Assembly (NCBI GenBank): GCA_003427395.1
Contig: BFEA01000243.1
Coordinates: forward strand, 1,448,680-1,504,032
DNA length: 55,353 bases
Origin: Chara braunii
Taxonomy: Eukaryota > Streptophyta > Charophyceae > Charales > Characeae
Reading direction: 5' to 3'
Positions 30,019-40,562 of the stretch are shown here, in pieces (position 1 is the first letter of the stretch; every line of letters starts with the position of its first letter). The translations under genes were made by a program, and so were the position numbers. The notes below the pieces were generated by a model. The model did no database searches and had not been told where the DNA came from. It saw nothing but the letters and a program-made list of their open reading frames with translations.

Positions 30019-31236
30019 ATGGACTGTGGGATCTGGACGAACCGAGTTGAGCTTGCGTTTCCGTCAGCTCCTCCCTCCATTCCCCCGATGAATCCGCAGG
30101 TAGCGGCCGTTAAAACCAGAAGCTCCCACGATTCCTCCTCTCAGGCCATGACAAACTTACATCTAGCGCAGATGATCCATACGGCTACCACCAAGCAATC
30201 CGAATGGATGAGCAATCTGGTCCAAATGCAGGCAGCTCACATGGATAGGATGGAACAGATAATGAGCAGGTTAATCAAGCCCAACCCGACCCCTGCTCGA
30301 TCTGCCCCCGCACCATTTCCACTCTTGCTTGCTCCGCCTGCACCTGGATACGCACCGCAGTTCCCTCACCCAGCCAAGATGGCAGGAAAGGTTGAGTGTT
30401 TCAACTGCAAACAACCTGGACATTTCGCCCAGGACTGTCCACAACCGAAATGTAATCAGCCCCCACCAGCCGCGGCCCCTGCTGTGAATCAGGGACGAGT
30501 GGCCGGGGTGATGGATACGGCCCAAGGCGGGGAACTTGTTGCATATGTCCCTGAGCAACCCTCCCCCTCAACAGCTATTGCATCCACCTCGGGAACTTCC
30601 TCTTCCGACGCTGCTGACGTGGTCGACCCGCTCGAGTACCTTCATCTCGCGGGCATGGTCGGAGCGATCCGATCGGCCCATGATGATCTTGAATGGGTCG
30701 ATCGCGAATCCAATCCCGGTCCGCAGTTTTGGACGGTAGAAATTGATAAGTTACGCACGCTTAAGCAACTGGATATCCGCGTTTCGATCCCTGTGGGGCA
30801 TTTGCTCACCATATCCGAAGCTGCAAACGACAAGTTGTTGCAACACTGTCAGAAGAATCAAAAACGCTTTACGTACCGGCGCGTACAACGAATGTTGAAG
30901 AAGGAGGAGGGAAAGGAGGATGTTGCACCACCAGAACCTCAAACGGGTGAACCCGAAGCAATGCGAGTAGCTGCGATCTCTTTAGCAGAGAAGGATCATT
31001 TCGTACGGGCTCGACCAGTGTTGTGGAAAAGCGTTGAGTGTGATTGTGAAGTTTGGGGCAAGCCGTTTAACGCCCTTATCGATACTAGGTCTTCCGCAGT
31101 AGCCATATCTTTAGATACGGCAAAGAAGACGGGACGACTCAGACAATTATGTCTCTGCCGACGAGGAAGCAATGGACATCGTAGGCATTATTGCGAATGT
31201 GGCTCTGAAAGTCGGACGAGTACACGTCCTCGTTAA
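30019..31236 (+). pseudogene. Gag (zinc knuckle) and start of protease, gypsy relic 2
   Basis: The ATG at 30019 opens a 405-codon frame. Residues ~130-143 form one C-X2-C-X4-H-X4-C zinc knuckle (CFNCKQPGHFAQDC), the RNA-binding mark of Gag. A short heptad-like segment (about residues 40-90) precedes it, and the usual large capsid domain seems reduced or absent. Near residue 350 the protease active site reads LIDTRSSAVA, with arginine for the glycine of D-T-G, so it should be inactive. The frame leaves the protease at about 31140, and the second half continues one frame over. The last ~30 residues are therefore frameshifted nonsense. Confidence 0.8.
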
Positions 31237-32125
31237 CGCGCTAGTTATAGATATGCGCTCCTATTCGGTGTTGTTGGGATTGCCTTGGGCGATGGCGGTA
31301 GGTGCCCGCCTGCATTTTGATTCCAAATAACTAGTGCTTACCCAAACTGGGGGAAAGCCTCAGACCATTCCTTTGCGGATTTCCATCCGAACGGCAAAAG
31401 AAATTCCTAGCTCTGTTCAAGTAAGGATGATTCAAGGTCTCGATCACAAGGAACAGGAGTGCGAAGAGAAAATGCCTAGCGAGAGTGAATGGAAACACCT
31501 GGTCGAACTTTTTGAGCACAAAATCCCCGAAGAATTTCAAGTATGCCCCAGGGCCGCCCGAACCTTCCACATGGACAAGGCGCTCACGCCTCTGGAAACC
31601 CAGATTAGTCCTTCGACCCTCCTCGGGGAACCCATCCTGCAGGTATCCGACCTTAGAGATGATTTGGAACCCCCTCGCACTTTGTACGAGGGAGCGCTTT
31701 CCCTACGAGCACGCTATCAACAGACAAAACAATATTTGAATGTTTCTGGTTTCCCACCAAGATCCTTATTAACAACGGGAGCAACCATCGCTTTGATTAA
31801 ACTAGAAGCCGAAGCGCCGGTTGGCGACGTGCCCGATCTGATGCAGGAAATGGCGGATCTAACAGGGATGACTGTGGAAAAGACATCGGTCGGATCAGAG
31901 ACTGATGTTGAAGCTAAAGAAACTGAAACGATCAGCAATGTTAAATCACAGATGATCGAGATTGTCTTCTCTGTTCGCACCAGTAGTTTCGTTTTTTCTA
32001 GTGCCCATGATTGACGAGAATGACCGGTTGATTGGGTCGACGTACCTCGTCAGATTCCTGGTTGACCGACAATCACCCTACCGAACCACGTCCCCACGGA
32101 ACTCCGAAGGTCGTTAATCAACGTT
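31145..32125 (+). pseudogene. Protease C-terminal half and protease-RT connector (relic 2)
   Basis: In this frame YVSADEEAMDIVGIIANV and SVLLGLPWAMAVGARLHFD give the second half of the retropepsin, with the I/L-L-G-L-P-W strand. A TAA at 31328-31330 interrupts it. A long connector without a recognised domain follows (31334-32014), then stops at 32012-32014 and two more before the RT begins. All of this is in the same frame as the RT, so the damage is by stops rather than indels. Confidence 0.7.
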
Positions 32126-33493
32126 TTGAATGGCTACATGGAGGTGTTGAGCATGCGCGATAATGATATTGGCTTAACTAACGTAATCGAGCATGCCATC
32201 CTCACGGGAGATGATCCACCCATCAGTTGCGTTCCTTATCGATACTCACCAGCTCAAACAACGGCCGCTTTTCAGCGGATCAAAGAATTCGAAGTTAATA
32301 AATGGATCGAACCCGCCATAGGACCGTGGTCGTTCCCTGTAGTGATTGTGCCTAAAAAGGCCAGAGGGATTCGCATTTGCATCGATTATCGAAAGTTGAA
32401 TGATATCACGATTAAAGATGTGTACCCTCTCCCCTGGATTGATGAGTTGTTGGATACGATTGGGAGTGCTCAATTTTTCAGTAAGTTCGATGTTCGCCAT
32501 GAATTCCATCATCTTCTTGTCCGAGAAGAGGATCGCCTGAAGACTGCGTTTGTGCTCTTCGAAGGTACATGGCAGTGGATTCAATGTCCGATGGGCATTT
32601 GCAATGCTCCCGCAACTTTCCAGCGAGCCATGAACATGGCTTTTCAGAATTTCGTGCGGAAGACTCGTTTGGCGCAGAGTATCATTAACTACTGCGTGAT
32701 TGTGTACATGGATGACATTATGGTGTACTCGAGCTCCTATGAAGGGCACGTGCAACACATCGAATGGGCGCTGCATGCGTTACGAGATGCTGGCTTCAAG
32801 GTGGCGCTTGAGAAGTGCCTGTTTTTCCTTACCACTATTTCCTTCCTGGGACACGTGGTAACAGACCAGGGACTCAGTCCGGAGCCGCAGAAGGTAGCAA
32901 CTGTGAGAGATACGCCGGTGCCCACGACTATCACTCAAGTTCGCGGCTTTTTGGGCCTGGCCTCATACTACCGAAGGTTCATCAAAGGTTTCGCGGCCAT
33001 TGCGAAACCCCTCACGAATCTGCTGCGAAAGGATCAACCGTTGATCTGGACGCCGGAGTGTGATCAAGCGTTTTCGAAACTCACGGCCGCCCTCATTTCG
33101 GCCCCGGTGCTTATAAGGCCGGATCCCGAAAAGCCTTTTGTCCTCATTACTGACTGGCAACCAGAGGCAATTTCGGAGATCTTGGCCCAGGTGGGACCAA
33201 GCGGACTCGAGTGTGTGGTGGAGTATGCGTCTAAATCGGTGCCTGCCTGCAAGCGGAACTACACCGCTCCAACAGGAGAATGCTACGCAGCCCTCTAGGG
33301 AATCAGCCACTTCCGGGCGTACTTGTACGGGCAAAAGTTCACATTGGTAACCGAGCCTGAGCCTCTGTTGGCCCTGAAGAAATCTAAGGATTACTCGGGC
33401 ATGATCGGGCGATGGGCAACGGTGCTGAAGAGTATGGACTTTGACATTCGTCACCGGAAACACGAGAGAGGCACGGGAATGCAGACGGATTGA
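32126..33493 (+). pseudogene. Reverse transcriptase and RNase H (relic 2), YMDD intact
   Basis: RT motifs run in order: WIEPAIGPWSFPVVIVPKK, IRICIDYRKLND, FSKFDVRHEFHH (motif A, usually D-L-R-S-G-Y-H), PMGICNAPATFQRAM, and the catalytic VYMDDIMVYSSSY. FLGHVVTDQGLSP and VRGFLGLASYYRRFI are the typical gypsy connection. RNase H begins near FVLITDWQPEAI, where the first catalytic Asp is kept but the neighbouring residues are unusual. A TAG at 33296-33298 interrupts RNase H, and the same frame continues through HFRAYLYGQKFTLVTE to 33493. This is the best-preserved enzyme in the window, yet it lies in a dead element. Confidence 0.9.
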
Positions 33494-34177
33494 CACGACT
33501 GCACCGACCCGAGAAGGTTCCGAAGAGCGAGAAGGTGATTCCGTGGAACGAACCGGAGAAGGAGAACGGACCTCGGTACATCCAAGTGGAGATCATGTCA
33601 AAGGAGTGAGTGACACGAGGTCCATTTTTTTTCTGCCCCCTCGGCAATCTGGTCCAACCCCTCCCTCTCAGTTATCATGGCTACCCCACCTGTCGTTCCG
33701 ACCTCTTCTTCCCCTACTAATTCTGCCTCTCTCACCTCCTCTGCTTTCTTTGCCACCCTCTCCGATAAATTCTGCTATTTTTCTACGCGTATTGCACGGG
33801 TTTATGGGGTTCACTGTCATCCGTTCGAAACCAGATTCGTCGATTGGGCAGAATGTGCCACGTGTGTCAATCGCACGCACTGGGCCTGTGTTTGATATCG
33901 GACAAATAGCAAGGAGTGAAGGTGCCCCCTGTGTAGAACGAACAAACTTCCCACGTAGGTTCGATTCGAGGCCGCCCGAACGGACGACCCTGAATATGAC
34001 GAGAAATACTGTCGAGCAGAGGTTTGGACGGATAAAATTTTATTAGCTAAATTGGCGGGATTATCATAGGGTCACCTCACCCAGCACGACAGACGTAGGG
34101 CCACCGAGGGATCCCGGGACTACCGATGCATCAACTGTTATCTGGAGAAGCGGAAGACTGACGGATCGGGTTCGTGG
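33494..34177 (+). pseudogene. RNase H-integrase linker (relic 2)
   Basis: The region is open in pieces. The frame at 33677-33895, which is the pol frame, gives a Ser/Thr-rich stretch then CATCVNRTHWAC. Neighbouring stretches are open in other frames. No enzyme domain was identified. A cysteine/histidine cluster could be a degraded zinc site. Confidence 0.45.
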
Positions 34178-35062
34178 TTGACGGTTCCTCATCCATTCCA
34201 GAAATATGATTGGACTCGATCTGTTTACGAAGAGCAGACCGCTCATTTCGCGATACGTGTCACGGAGGCAACTATCGACCAGAACCGATGGTTCTGGTCC
34301 AATATACGAGATGATGTCAGATACATAGTCGCTAACTGTCTGGTCTGTGCTGCTGATCGTGCCCCAATACGGGGACCAAACACAATAATACTGACGGAAG
34401 AAGAGCGCCCTTTCTAGCGAGTCGGGATGGACACGACAGATATTGACGTGCCACCTGGCCCAAACCGCTGTGAATATTCTATCCTTTGAGTTCTAATAGA
34501 TCATTTTTCCAAATTCATCTAGGTCTACCCCTGCAAAACCCGCAAGGCCGCAAAGATAGCCACGTACATCAATCGGTTCCTCTATACCCACCTAGATATG
34601 GAAGAAATCCTAACCGACAATGGGTCTGAATTCAAAGGCGAGGTAGAGGAATTGCTTGCGCGAAGGGGCATCACGCTCCGACATCTGGCACCCCACGTTT
34701 CTCAGTCGAACGGGTTGGCCGAAAACGCCAACCGTATGATTAAAACTGCCCTTCGGAGGAATTTAGCGGCACATGACACCCGTCCGTGGTCCGAGATCGT
34801 ATATCAGATCGTCGGAATTCACCGGGCCACCCCCCATTAGTCCATGGGGTTTACCCCCTTCCAGCTTCGCACTAATAGCCTCCCCTGTGTCGACTACCGG
34901 GGCAACTCGGAAATTGCCGAAGCAGGGGGTAGAGACACGAGTGCCGCCCTCAAGTCCAAGGCAAAAAGGTACACCGATTTAATGGAACGGACTATCCCGA
35001 AGCTAGCCCGAAAAAGAGAGAGGATGACCGATCTAGCCCACGGTAGGCAGGTCCGTAGCTAG
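34178..35062 (+). pseudogene. Integrase zinc domain and DDE core (relic 2)
   Basis: The zinc-binding half shows ...AHFAIRV and NCLVCAADRA, the C-x-x-C of the HHCC domain. The core keeps all three acids: the first in VGMDTTDIDV, the second in ILTDNGSEFKGE, and the glutamate in SNGLAENANR. In-frame stops lie at about 34415-34417, twice near 34490-34525, at 34838-34840, and at 35060-35062. The C-terminal helix region FTPFQLRTN corresponds to the conserved 'T-P-x-x-L' block. The frame is the same as the RT. Confidence 0.85.
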
Positions 35063-35340
35063 GAGGCTCGAAATGGAAACGCTGGGCCCCAACATCAATA
35101 TAAATTAGGGGACCTAGTACAGGTACGTAAATGTGCATGCGACTGGAAACTCGCTCGCAAGTTCTCTGGCTGTTTCCGCGTTGTCGAGCTCGGACCCAAC
35201 AGCGCCAATACAGTGCACATCGCGCCCGAGGCTACTGCCAGCCATAGCTTTGTCCCTATCGTCTGTCATACCACCTACCTCCGTCCTCTTCCTCCCTCTG
35301 ATCTTCCTCCTTCTCCCTCCTCCGAAGACTAAGAGAACGA
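35063..35340 (+). pseudogene. Integrase C-terminal domain (relic 2)
   Basis: In the pol frame YKLGDLVQVRKCACDWKLAR, FSGCFRVVELGPNS and HTTYLRPLPP follow. This is the SH3-like 'G-D-x-V' domain seen at gypsy integrase ends, then an acidic Ser/Pro-rich tail with stops. A chromodomain is not evident. Confidence 0.7.
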
Positions 35341-35403
35341 CGACGATCTAACTTTCTCTCCGCTCTCTCCCTCCTGTTCCTCGTCTTCATCCCCGTCCTC
35401 GCC

Positions 35404-35683
35404 ATGAGCTTCATCACGGAGCGGGCTCTTGGTGATCATCTGCTGCAGCCACGTGGCCACATCTCAGAAATTCGGCAAGTTCGTCATCCACGGCTCAGTA
35501 CTGATCTTCAGCGTCTAGCACAGTTCTTCTGTACCGAAGGTGTGTGTGCCGCCGCCGCATTCCGATTCATCGGGAGTCCGCAGGCGATAGTGTTGGCGGA
35601 GGTGGTAGCAATTCATCGGCGGGCGGCCCCCGGGACAAGCCACGTCACCACGGCCGCGGGCTTCAGTGGTGACATCGACATGG
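35404..35683 (+). other. Open stretch between gypsy relic 2 and unit 2
   Basis: From the ATG at 35404 the frame stays open into the terminal repeat. The first ~93 codons are amphipathic and Ala/Arg/His-rich (HHPRLSTDLQRLAQFF-like), with no domain I recognise. It may be a 3' ORF or LTR-proximal part of relic 2. The giant element begins at 35684, so the frame beyond that point is accidental. Confidence 0.35.
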
Positions 35684-36231
35684 TGTCGAGCGCATCGGTC
35701 CGACACCGCACGAGGGCAGCTCGGGACCCTCCCGGCCGCGTCACGCAGGAGTTGGTTTAAATCCTTCGTCGCAGATAATATATGTGGAGCTTCCTTAAGC
35801 CGCTCCGGCCGAGTGTGCCAGCCATACCTCTCGCGAGCCCCTATGACAGGATAGGGCCTACGTGAGGCACAACTTACCTACACCTTACGGGAGCTGTCAC
35901 CTCCCTTCGGTGAGCGTATCCCCGCCGAGCTACCAGTCCACAGTACGAGAGCTAATCAGTTGCAGTCGCAGAGGTGGACCAGCCGAGGGCGTTTCTTGTT
36001 CGCTGTAGCATAGGGGGTACGCGCGGTAATACGCCGCTATCGGACCCGCACGCGACCCGACATCTTGGTGGGGTGAGGTCCCAAGCGCGACTCGTCGTCG
36101 GTCGACTAGGACGCATCCCACACACCACGCACACACCACTTTACGAACACAAAAATAAAACATACACAAACACATACGAAACGACACAACACAAACAACA
36201 CAACAACGCTCCTAGCCCCTCGAGTAGCCAA

Positions 36232-36329
36232 CCCATAACTTTTCGATGCGGAAATCGGATAGGCGTCACGTGCGAGCCGTGATGGAAAACCGCGCGGACG
36301 CAGGGCTGACTCATATCGACCCGCAATGC
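36232..36329 (+). promoter_or_regulatory. Promoter-like module P1, TATA lost (unit 2 left)
   Basis: CCCATAACTTTTCGATGCGG and the downstream CTCATATCGACCCGCAATGC are kept at the usual distance. However, the TATA position reads GATGGAAAA, so if this was a promoter it is damaged here. Confidence 0.3.
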
Positions 36330-36810
36330 AAGCGTACGCAAGCGGTCGCAGTGATGGCGTACCAAGTAGTACCCATACCTATGCGGTCCTCGTTGATCTC
36401 GAGGGTCGGATTCAACACTCAAGTGTCGGCTGACACGCGCCTTGAGGGTTAATATCTCGACGTTGGACAACCGCCATGCGCGGTTGAGGANCGCACACCC
36501 TCTTCTGCACCCTTATGCAGAGTGGGTGGTACATACGTTTATACCTGTGGTGGTAGTCATCTCTCGCGGCCCTAGGGGTAAGTCCNCCCTGGGTCTGGGC
36601 GAAAGTCAAGNGGTTTGACTTTGACGGTTGCCANGNACTACAACGTCCAACAATAAAAATCTCTAAAAAGCAAAGGATAGGGAATAGGCCGACGGTTCCC
36701 CCCGCTTAATAAAATCCATAACCCTGGGGTGCCCTCCCCCTTTCTCGCGCGGTGTCGGCGGCCTATAGTAATCCCAAACGCTCGTCCATATGTACTGGTC
36801 CCTTTTTCAT

Positions 36811-36907
36811 CCCATAACTTTTACACCCTAGGGCGGCGGGACATCGCGCGCGGGATTCTAATATAAAGCCCCGCAGCCGCGGGCCAATCTCATACCAACC
36901 AACAATG
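36811..36907 (+). promoter_or_regulatory. Promoter-like module P2 (unit 2 left)
   Basis: CCCATAACTTTT is followed after 40 bases by TATAAA (36862-36867) and about 22 bases later by CTCATACCAACCAACAATGC. It points into the body. Confidence 0.4.
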
Positions 36908-36964
36908 CCAACCTTACGTGGTAATCGTGGCTACGGCCTCGCGATATTGAATGGCTGAAGGAAT

Positions 36965-36993
36965 ATATCGTGAGGGGTTACCCCACACGATAT
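36965..36993. repeat. Imperfect 29-bp palindrome (unit 2 left)
   Basis: It is the same site as 25226-25254 in reverse orientation, with mismatches in one arm (ACCCCACACG against CGTGAGGGGT). Confidence 0.7.
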
Positions 36994-37965
36994 TGAACCG
37001 CTGAAGGACATGTCGTTCGGCCCTCGCAATATTTCCGTCTTCAGGGTGGGGTGCCTCGATGGGCAAAGCGAATAGGTTATGCGCGAGGGACAATCCCTCC
37101 CCTGCAGAGCCTAGGGCTTAGGATGTTGTGGACAAGGATCTTGAATCCCGGCCCTGGACCAACGTCCGACTAAGAGAATTCTCAAGAAGCAAAGCAAAAT
37201 ACTAGAAAGGGTCTTCCCTGGGCCTCCCAGTCTTAACCTCTGAGTATGCTCTTTGTTCGGGGGCCCCTTAACCCATGCAAACACTCATCCAAGGTACACC
37301 CATATATTCATATAAAAGGGGAGGTATGTGACGATCACTTCTCACAGTCTCACTAAGGTCCCTGACAATTATATGTATATATGTGATCGCAGACAACCAA
37401 ATTCAGAATCAGATTTACAGCACATACCAACAATCACATCCACGAGGCAAATCAACAGTCCACGCACTACACGGAGTCAACCCCAACCATCTTCGACACT
37501 CATACCCCTCGCTTTAGCCATGCAAGCCCCAAACCTCCTCTCCAACCAACCTTAATTAAATACTCAGTACCTTTGTTAAATGGTCATTCAATAAAAGTCC
37601 GGTTGAAACCATAATGAAACAATGAAAATTACCAGGGCTAAAGCCTTTTAGATTGAGTGTGGAGGGTAAGTTAGAGCTGCGTCGTAAACCGACGAATCGG
37701 CAACCGACTTGTTATCAGTGATAACAGATGATGATCCTCAAGGGATCAACCTGAATCTGGTCCTGATCTTGAATCAGACGATCAAAAGGGTGTGTAACAC
37801 ATGACAGGTCAAAGTCCCAGGCTAAACCTATAAGTTCATGGAGAACAATCTCCATATCGTGATCCTACCAAAATCATCCTCGTTAACTATGTCTAAGCCT
37901 ACCTCTCAACAATATGGTAAAATCTTTCCTTAGTCAAAGTGGACTTATCTAATCTCCACCTATCA

Positions 37966-38760
37966 AGTAGTCTAGCCCCGCCCAAACAACAACAAGCGCG
38001 TATGACCGAATAGCCCGCAACTTATGCGTTCGCCCGGCCTCCGCAACACAACTACATCAATAGATAAGTTTCACAATCAGATTCTNTCTTCANACGAGTG
38101 GCCAGGTCACCTCAACTCATGAGGATCCCCACCCAAACGTCAGATATGTTTAGAAAAGGAAAATAGCCAGACTTTATATATCTCTCTGCTTCCGTGTTAT
38201 CAAGGACATAGGACCAACTACCGAACTTATGGGTGAGTCAGCCTGCCCACAGTTACCACACCATTTTGTATTGTTCATCTTCTTTCCCCCTGCTTTGTCT
38301 GCTACCGGGTTATATGGCTGGATGTCCCAACTTATGGCGTCCAGCATGCCATGAATGTACATAATAAATATGTATCACTTTGTATACTCTGATTCTCTTA
38401 GTGATGGCGGCTCATGACTTAACCACACCAACTTATGGAGTGAATAGTCTCGCCTGAAACAATAATGCATAAGACTGAGTCACACCAACTTATGGTGTGG
38501 TCAGCTTCTGCCTAGCAATTGACGTAAGGCGTATAACCGGGCCCCACCAACTTATGGTGAGAATGGTCAGCCTAAACTTTCGGCATACACAAAGAACTGG
38601 ACTACCTCAACTTATGAGGAGCCCAGTTTTTGCCTGAACAAACGACGAAAGGCATATGACCAGACACAACAACTTATGTTGTGCCTGGTCAACCCATACA
38701 GTTACATATGGCGTAGAACTAGGCTACCCAACCTATGGATAGCCTAGCTTGCCAAATAAC
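37966..38760 (+). repeat. AACTTAT hairpin array (H1), left side of unit 2
   Basis: Cores begin at 38019, 38224, 38339, 38430, 38487, 38549, 38609 and 38671, with a variant AACCTAT at 38730 and AACTCAT near 38115. From 38430 the period is 57-62 bases. Arms are long and copy-specific: GACCAG-CACAAC with GTTGTG-CTGGTC around 38671, CTAGGCTA with TAGCCTAG around 38730, AACTGG with CCAGTT around 38609, and CTGGA with TCCAG around 38339. It corresponds hairpin by hairpin to 23870-24395. The first 29 bases are identical to 9963-9991. Confidence 0.85.
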
Positions 38761-39039
38761 AAGTAAAGCAAGTGCGAGAGACTTAGCAGCCCACAACTTA
38801 CGCGTTCGCCCAGCCTCCGCAATCATATTTGACAGATCTGTGTTTTCTGAATTCAGACTGATAATCTTGATTAAATCAATACCTATTTGTCAGTTTACTT
38901 TTGCAAAACAATGCCCTAAATTCAAACAAGTAAAGAAAAACAGTTATTTTTTTCAGTCATACTTACAGTCAGACCAATAGCAATAGGATAATATAGTTTA
39001 GTGATAGGATCACACGCGTAAATCGAGGGTTATACCAGA

Positions 39040-39300
39040 GTGTTCCCTGCCTCCAGAACCCCGCCTGGGCTCCGGCAAAGCTCCCGCAAGCGGTGGGGCA
39101 ACCGCCCACAGAGGTCTTGGCGGGGGCCTACGGGCTGCGATCCCGCGTGCCGCCTTCCTCTCGTAACCAAGGACCAAACTGAGAGTAAGAGGGATAGATG
39201 TAAATAATTTAGACGCTCAGATACAAGAGAGGTGCACTCAAACTCACGATGAGAGAGCCTTGAAATCTTGATGCGCCTGAGGGCCCCACAATGGTGGCCA
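39040..39300 (-). repeat. Internal inverted-repeat block, left copy (unit 2)
   Basis: It is equivalent to 23313-23580 of unit 1 and an inverted partner of 49965-50215. Landmarks are the CTCCCGCAAGCGGTGGGG and GCCGCCTTCCTCTCG words. Confidence 0.75.
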
Positions 39301-40536
39301 AAAGCCTCGGCAATACGGCCAGACCAAAGCCAAAACGTAGAATGACCATCCCCTGACAACCCTCCAAGCTACAGCAATAGCCCCCTCTGCCAAACCTGAC
39401 TGCCCACTTCAGTTGTGATGCTGTTTTTTCTGACCAATCCGTCACAATGCAGCCTAGAAAGTCGGTGTTCAAATAACGCACATCCTCTCTTTGTCCTATT
39501 CGAATGAAGACTGGATGCAACAAAGTCTTCACAAAATACCAAGCACACGGCAACCATGCGCAACAATGAGGTACCGTGCCTAGCACAACCGTAACATACA
39601 AGCGCCACAATGCTACAGATCGTATCACTCGTAATCTGCCAACCCAACCGGCAGCAGTACTGGTAGCTGACCACACAACAATTGACTTTACCAGTAGCAG
39701 CAACTTCCTGCCCGCTGAATACAGCAGCAGCCCACATCTGTGGCCAAAACAAAGTTCTCAACAGCGGTCGAATCCTAGTGAAGGCAATATCAGCAGCAAC
39801 ACCTAAGCATAGTGATAGTCAACAGCAACACCCGTTGGCTGGACAGCAGCGTAATCGGACTGGCTTTGCAGTGAGCAGGGTACTACAATAGTGTGTTGCA
39901 CACAACACCGTTCCGCAGTGACTCTCTCCCCAACCAGCGTTACTTGTTCCACGATCAATCAGCTAGAGTACGTGGCATCAGCCTCTGTCAAAGGCCTCGC
40001 GAACAACTTCCACGCTGCAGCAGTTCCGTGATTCTGAGTCAGATGGCTCACCACACCTGGTGGAAAGACAACAGTCTGAGAGACTGCTAAACTAAAATTC
40101 GATTAGTCGCTGGAGTGTGACCAACAGCCGCAGTCTGAACAACAGCTGAAGTTTAAACAGCGGCCTGAGAAGCATAAAAAGTCCTGCCTAGTTTGAAAGC
40201 TCGCCCGTTGTCAAAAGCAGCCATTCCTCATGCATAATACCCACTGTAGTCCAAGAGTTGCTACTGCAGTAACAGTCCCTTCTNGGCCTGCTCACTCTCC
40301 TTCTTAGTCGCGCTTCATCCTTCCGCACACTGCCCGTACTTATCGTTAGTGGTGAATATACCTGGCCACCACCGCAGCCAGGTTCAATCGCAATTGCCAC
40401 AACCCATAACTACTACACCTATAATTCTCAGAGTACGAACGGACCTGCCCCAAAAACATCCCCTACCTGTACCCGTAGCACCCAACGTCGTAGATTGACG
40501 TTCAGTTCCTCCCACATCACTTATCCCGGTGAATTC
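39301..40536. other. Non-coding body segment of unit 2
   Basis: It is the counterpart of 22076-23312. The longest frames (up to 164 codons on the minus strand) are kept from unit 1 but are low complexity and lack domains. Confidence 0.45.
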
Positions 40537-40562
40537 TCTGTGTGTGTGTGTGTGTGTGTGTG
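40537..40562. repeat. (TG)n microsatellite, unit 2
   Basis: A run of about 25 bases occupies the site of the 55-base (CA)n of unit 1. Confidence 0.95.

Larger units (their letters stand above)
30019..35340 (+). mobile_element. Ty3/gypsy retroelement relic 2 (gag-pol)
   Basis: Gag zinc knuckle, retropepsin, RT with YMDD, RNase H, zinc-binding domain, DDE integrase and a C-terminal domain follow in order on the plus strand. From about 31145 to 35340 the pol frame is constant but interrupted by many stops, unlike relic 1, which has many frame changes. No LTR pair was found. It belongs to a different gypsy lineage from relic 1, judged by its RT and integrase motifs. Confidence 0.88.
35684..37830 (+). 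repeat. Left terminal inverted repeat of unit 2
   Basis: It is the reverse-complement partner of 52462-54576. It contains both promoter-like modules (36232-36329 and 36811-36907), the imperfect palindrome at 36965-36993 and the GATAA hairpin at 37710-37726. It has single ambiguous bases at 36491, 36586, 36611, 36634 and 36636. Confidence 0.8.

Noticed and set aside
30642-30942. Minus-strand open frames opposite gag and pol of relic 2
   Set aside because: They are shadows of the plus-strand retroelement genes with no motif of their own.
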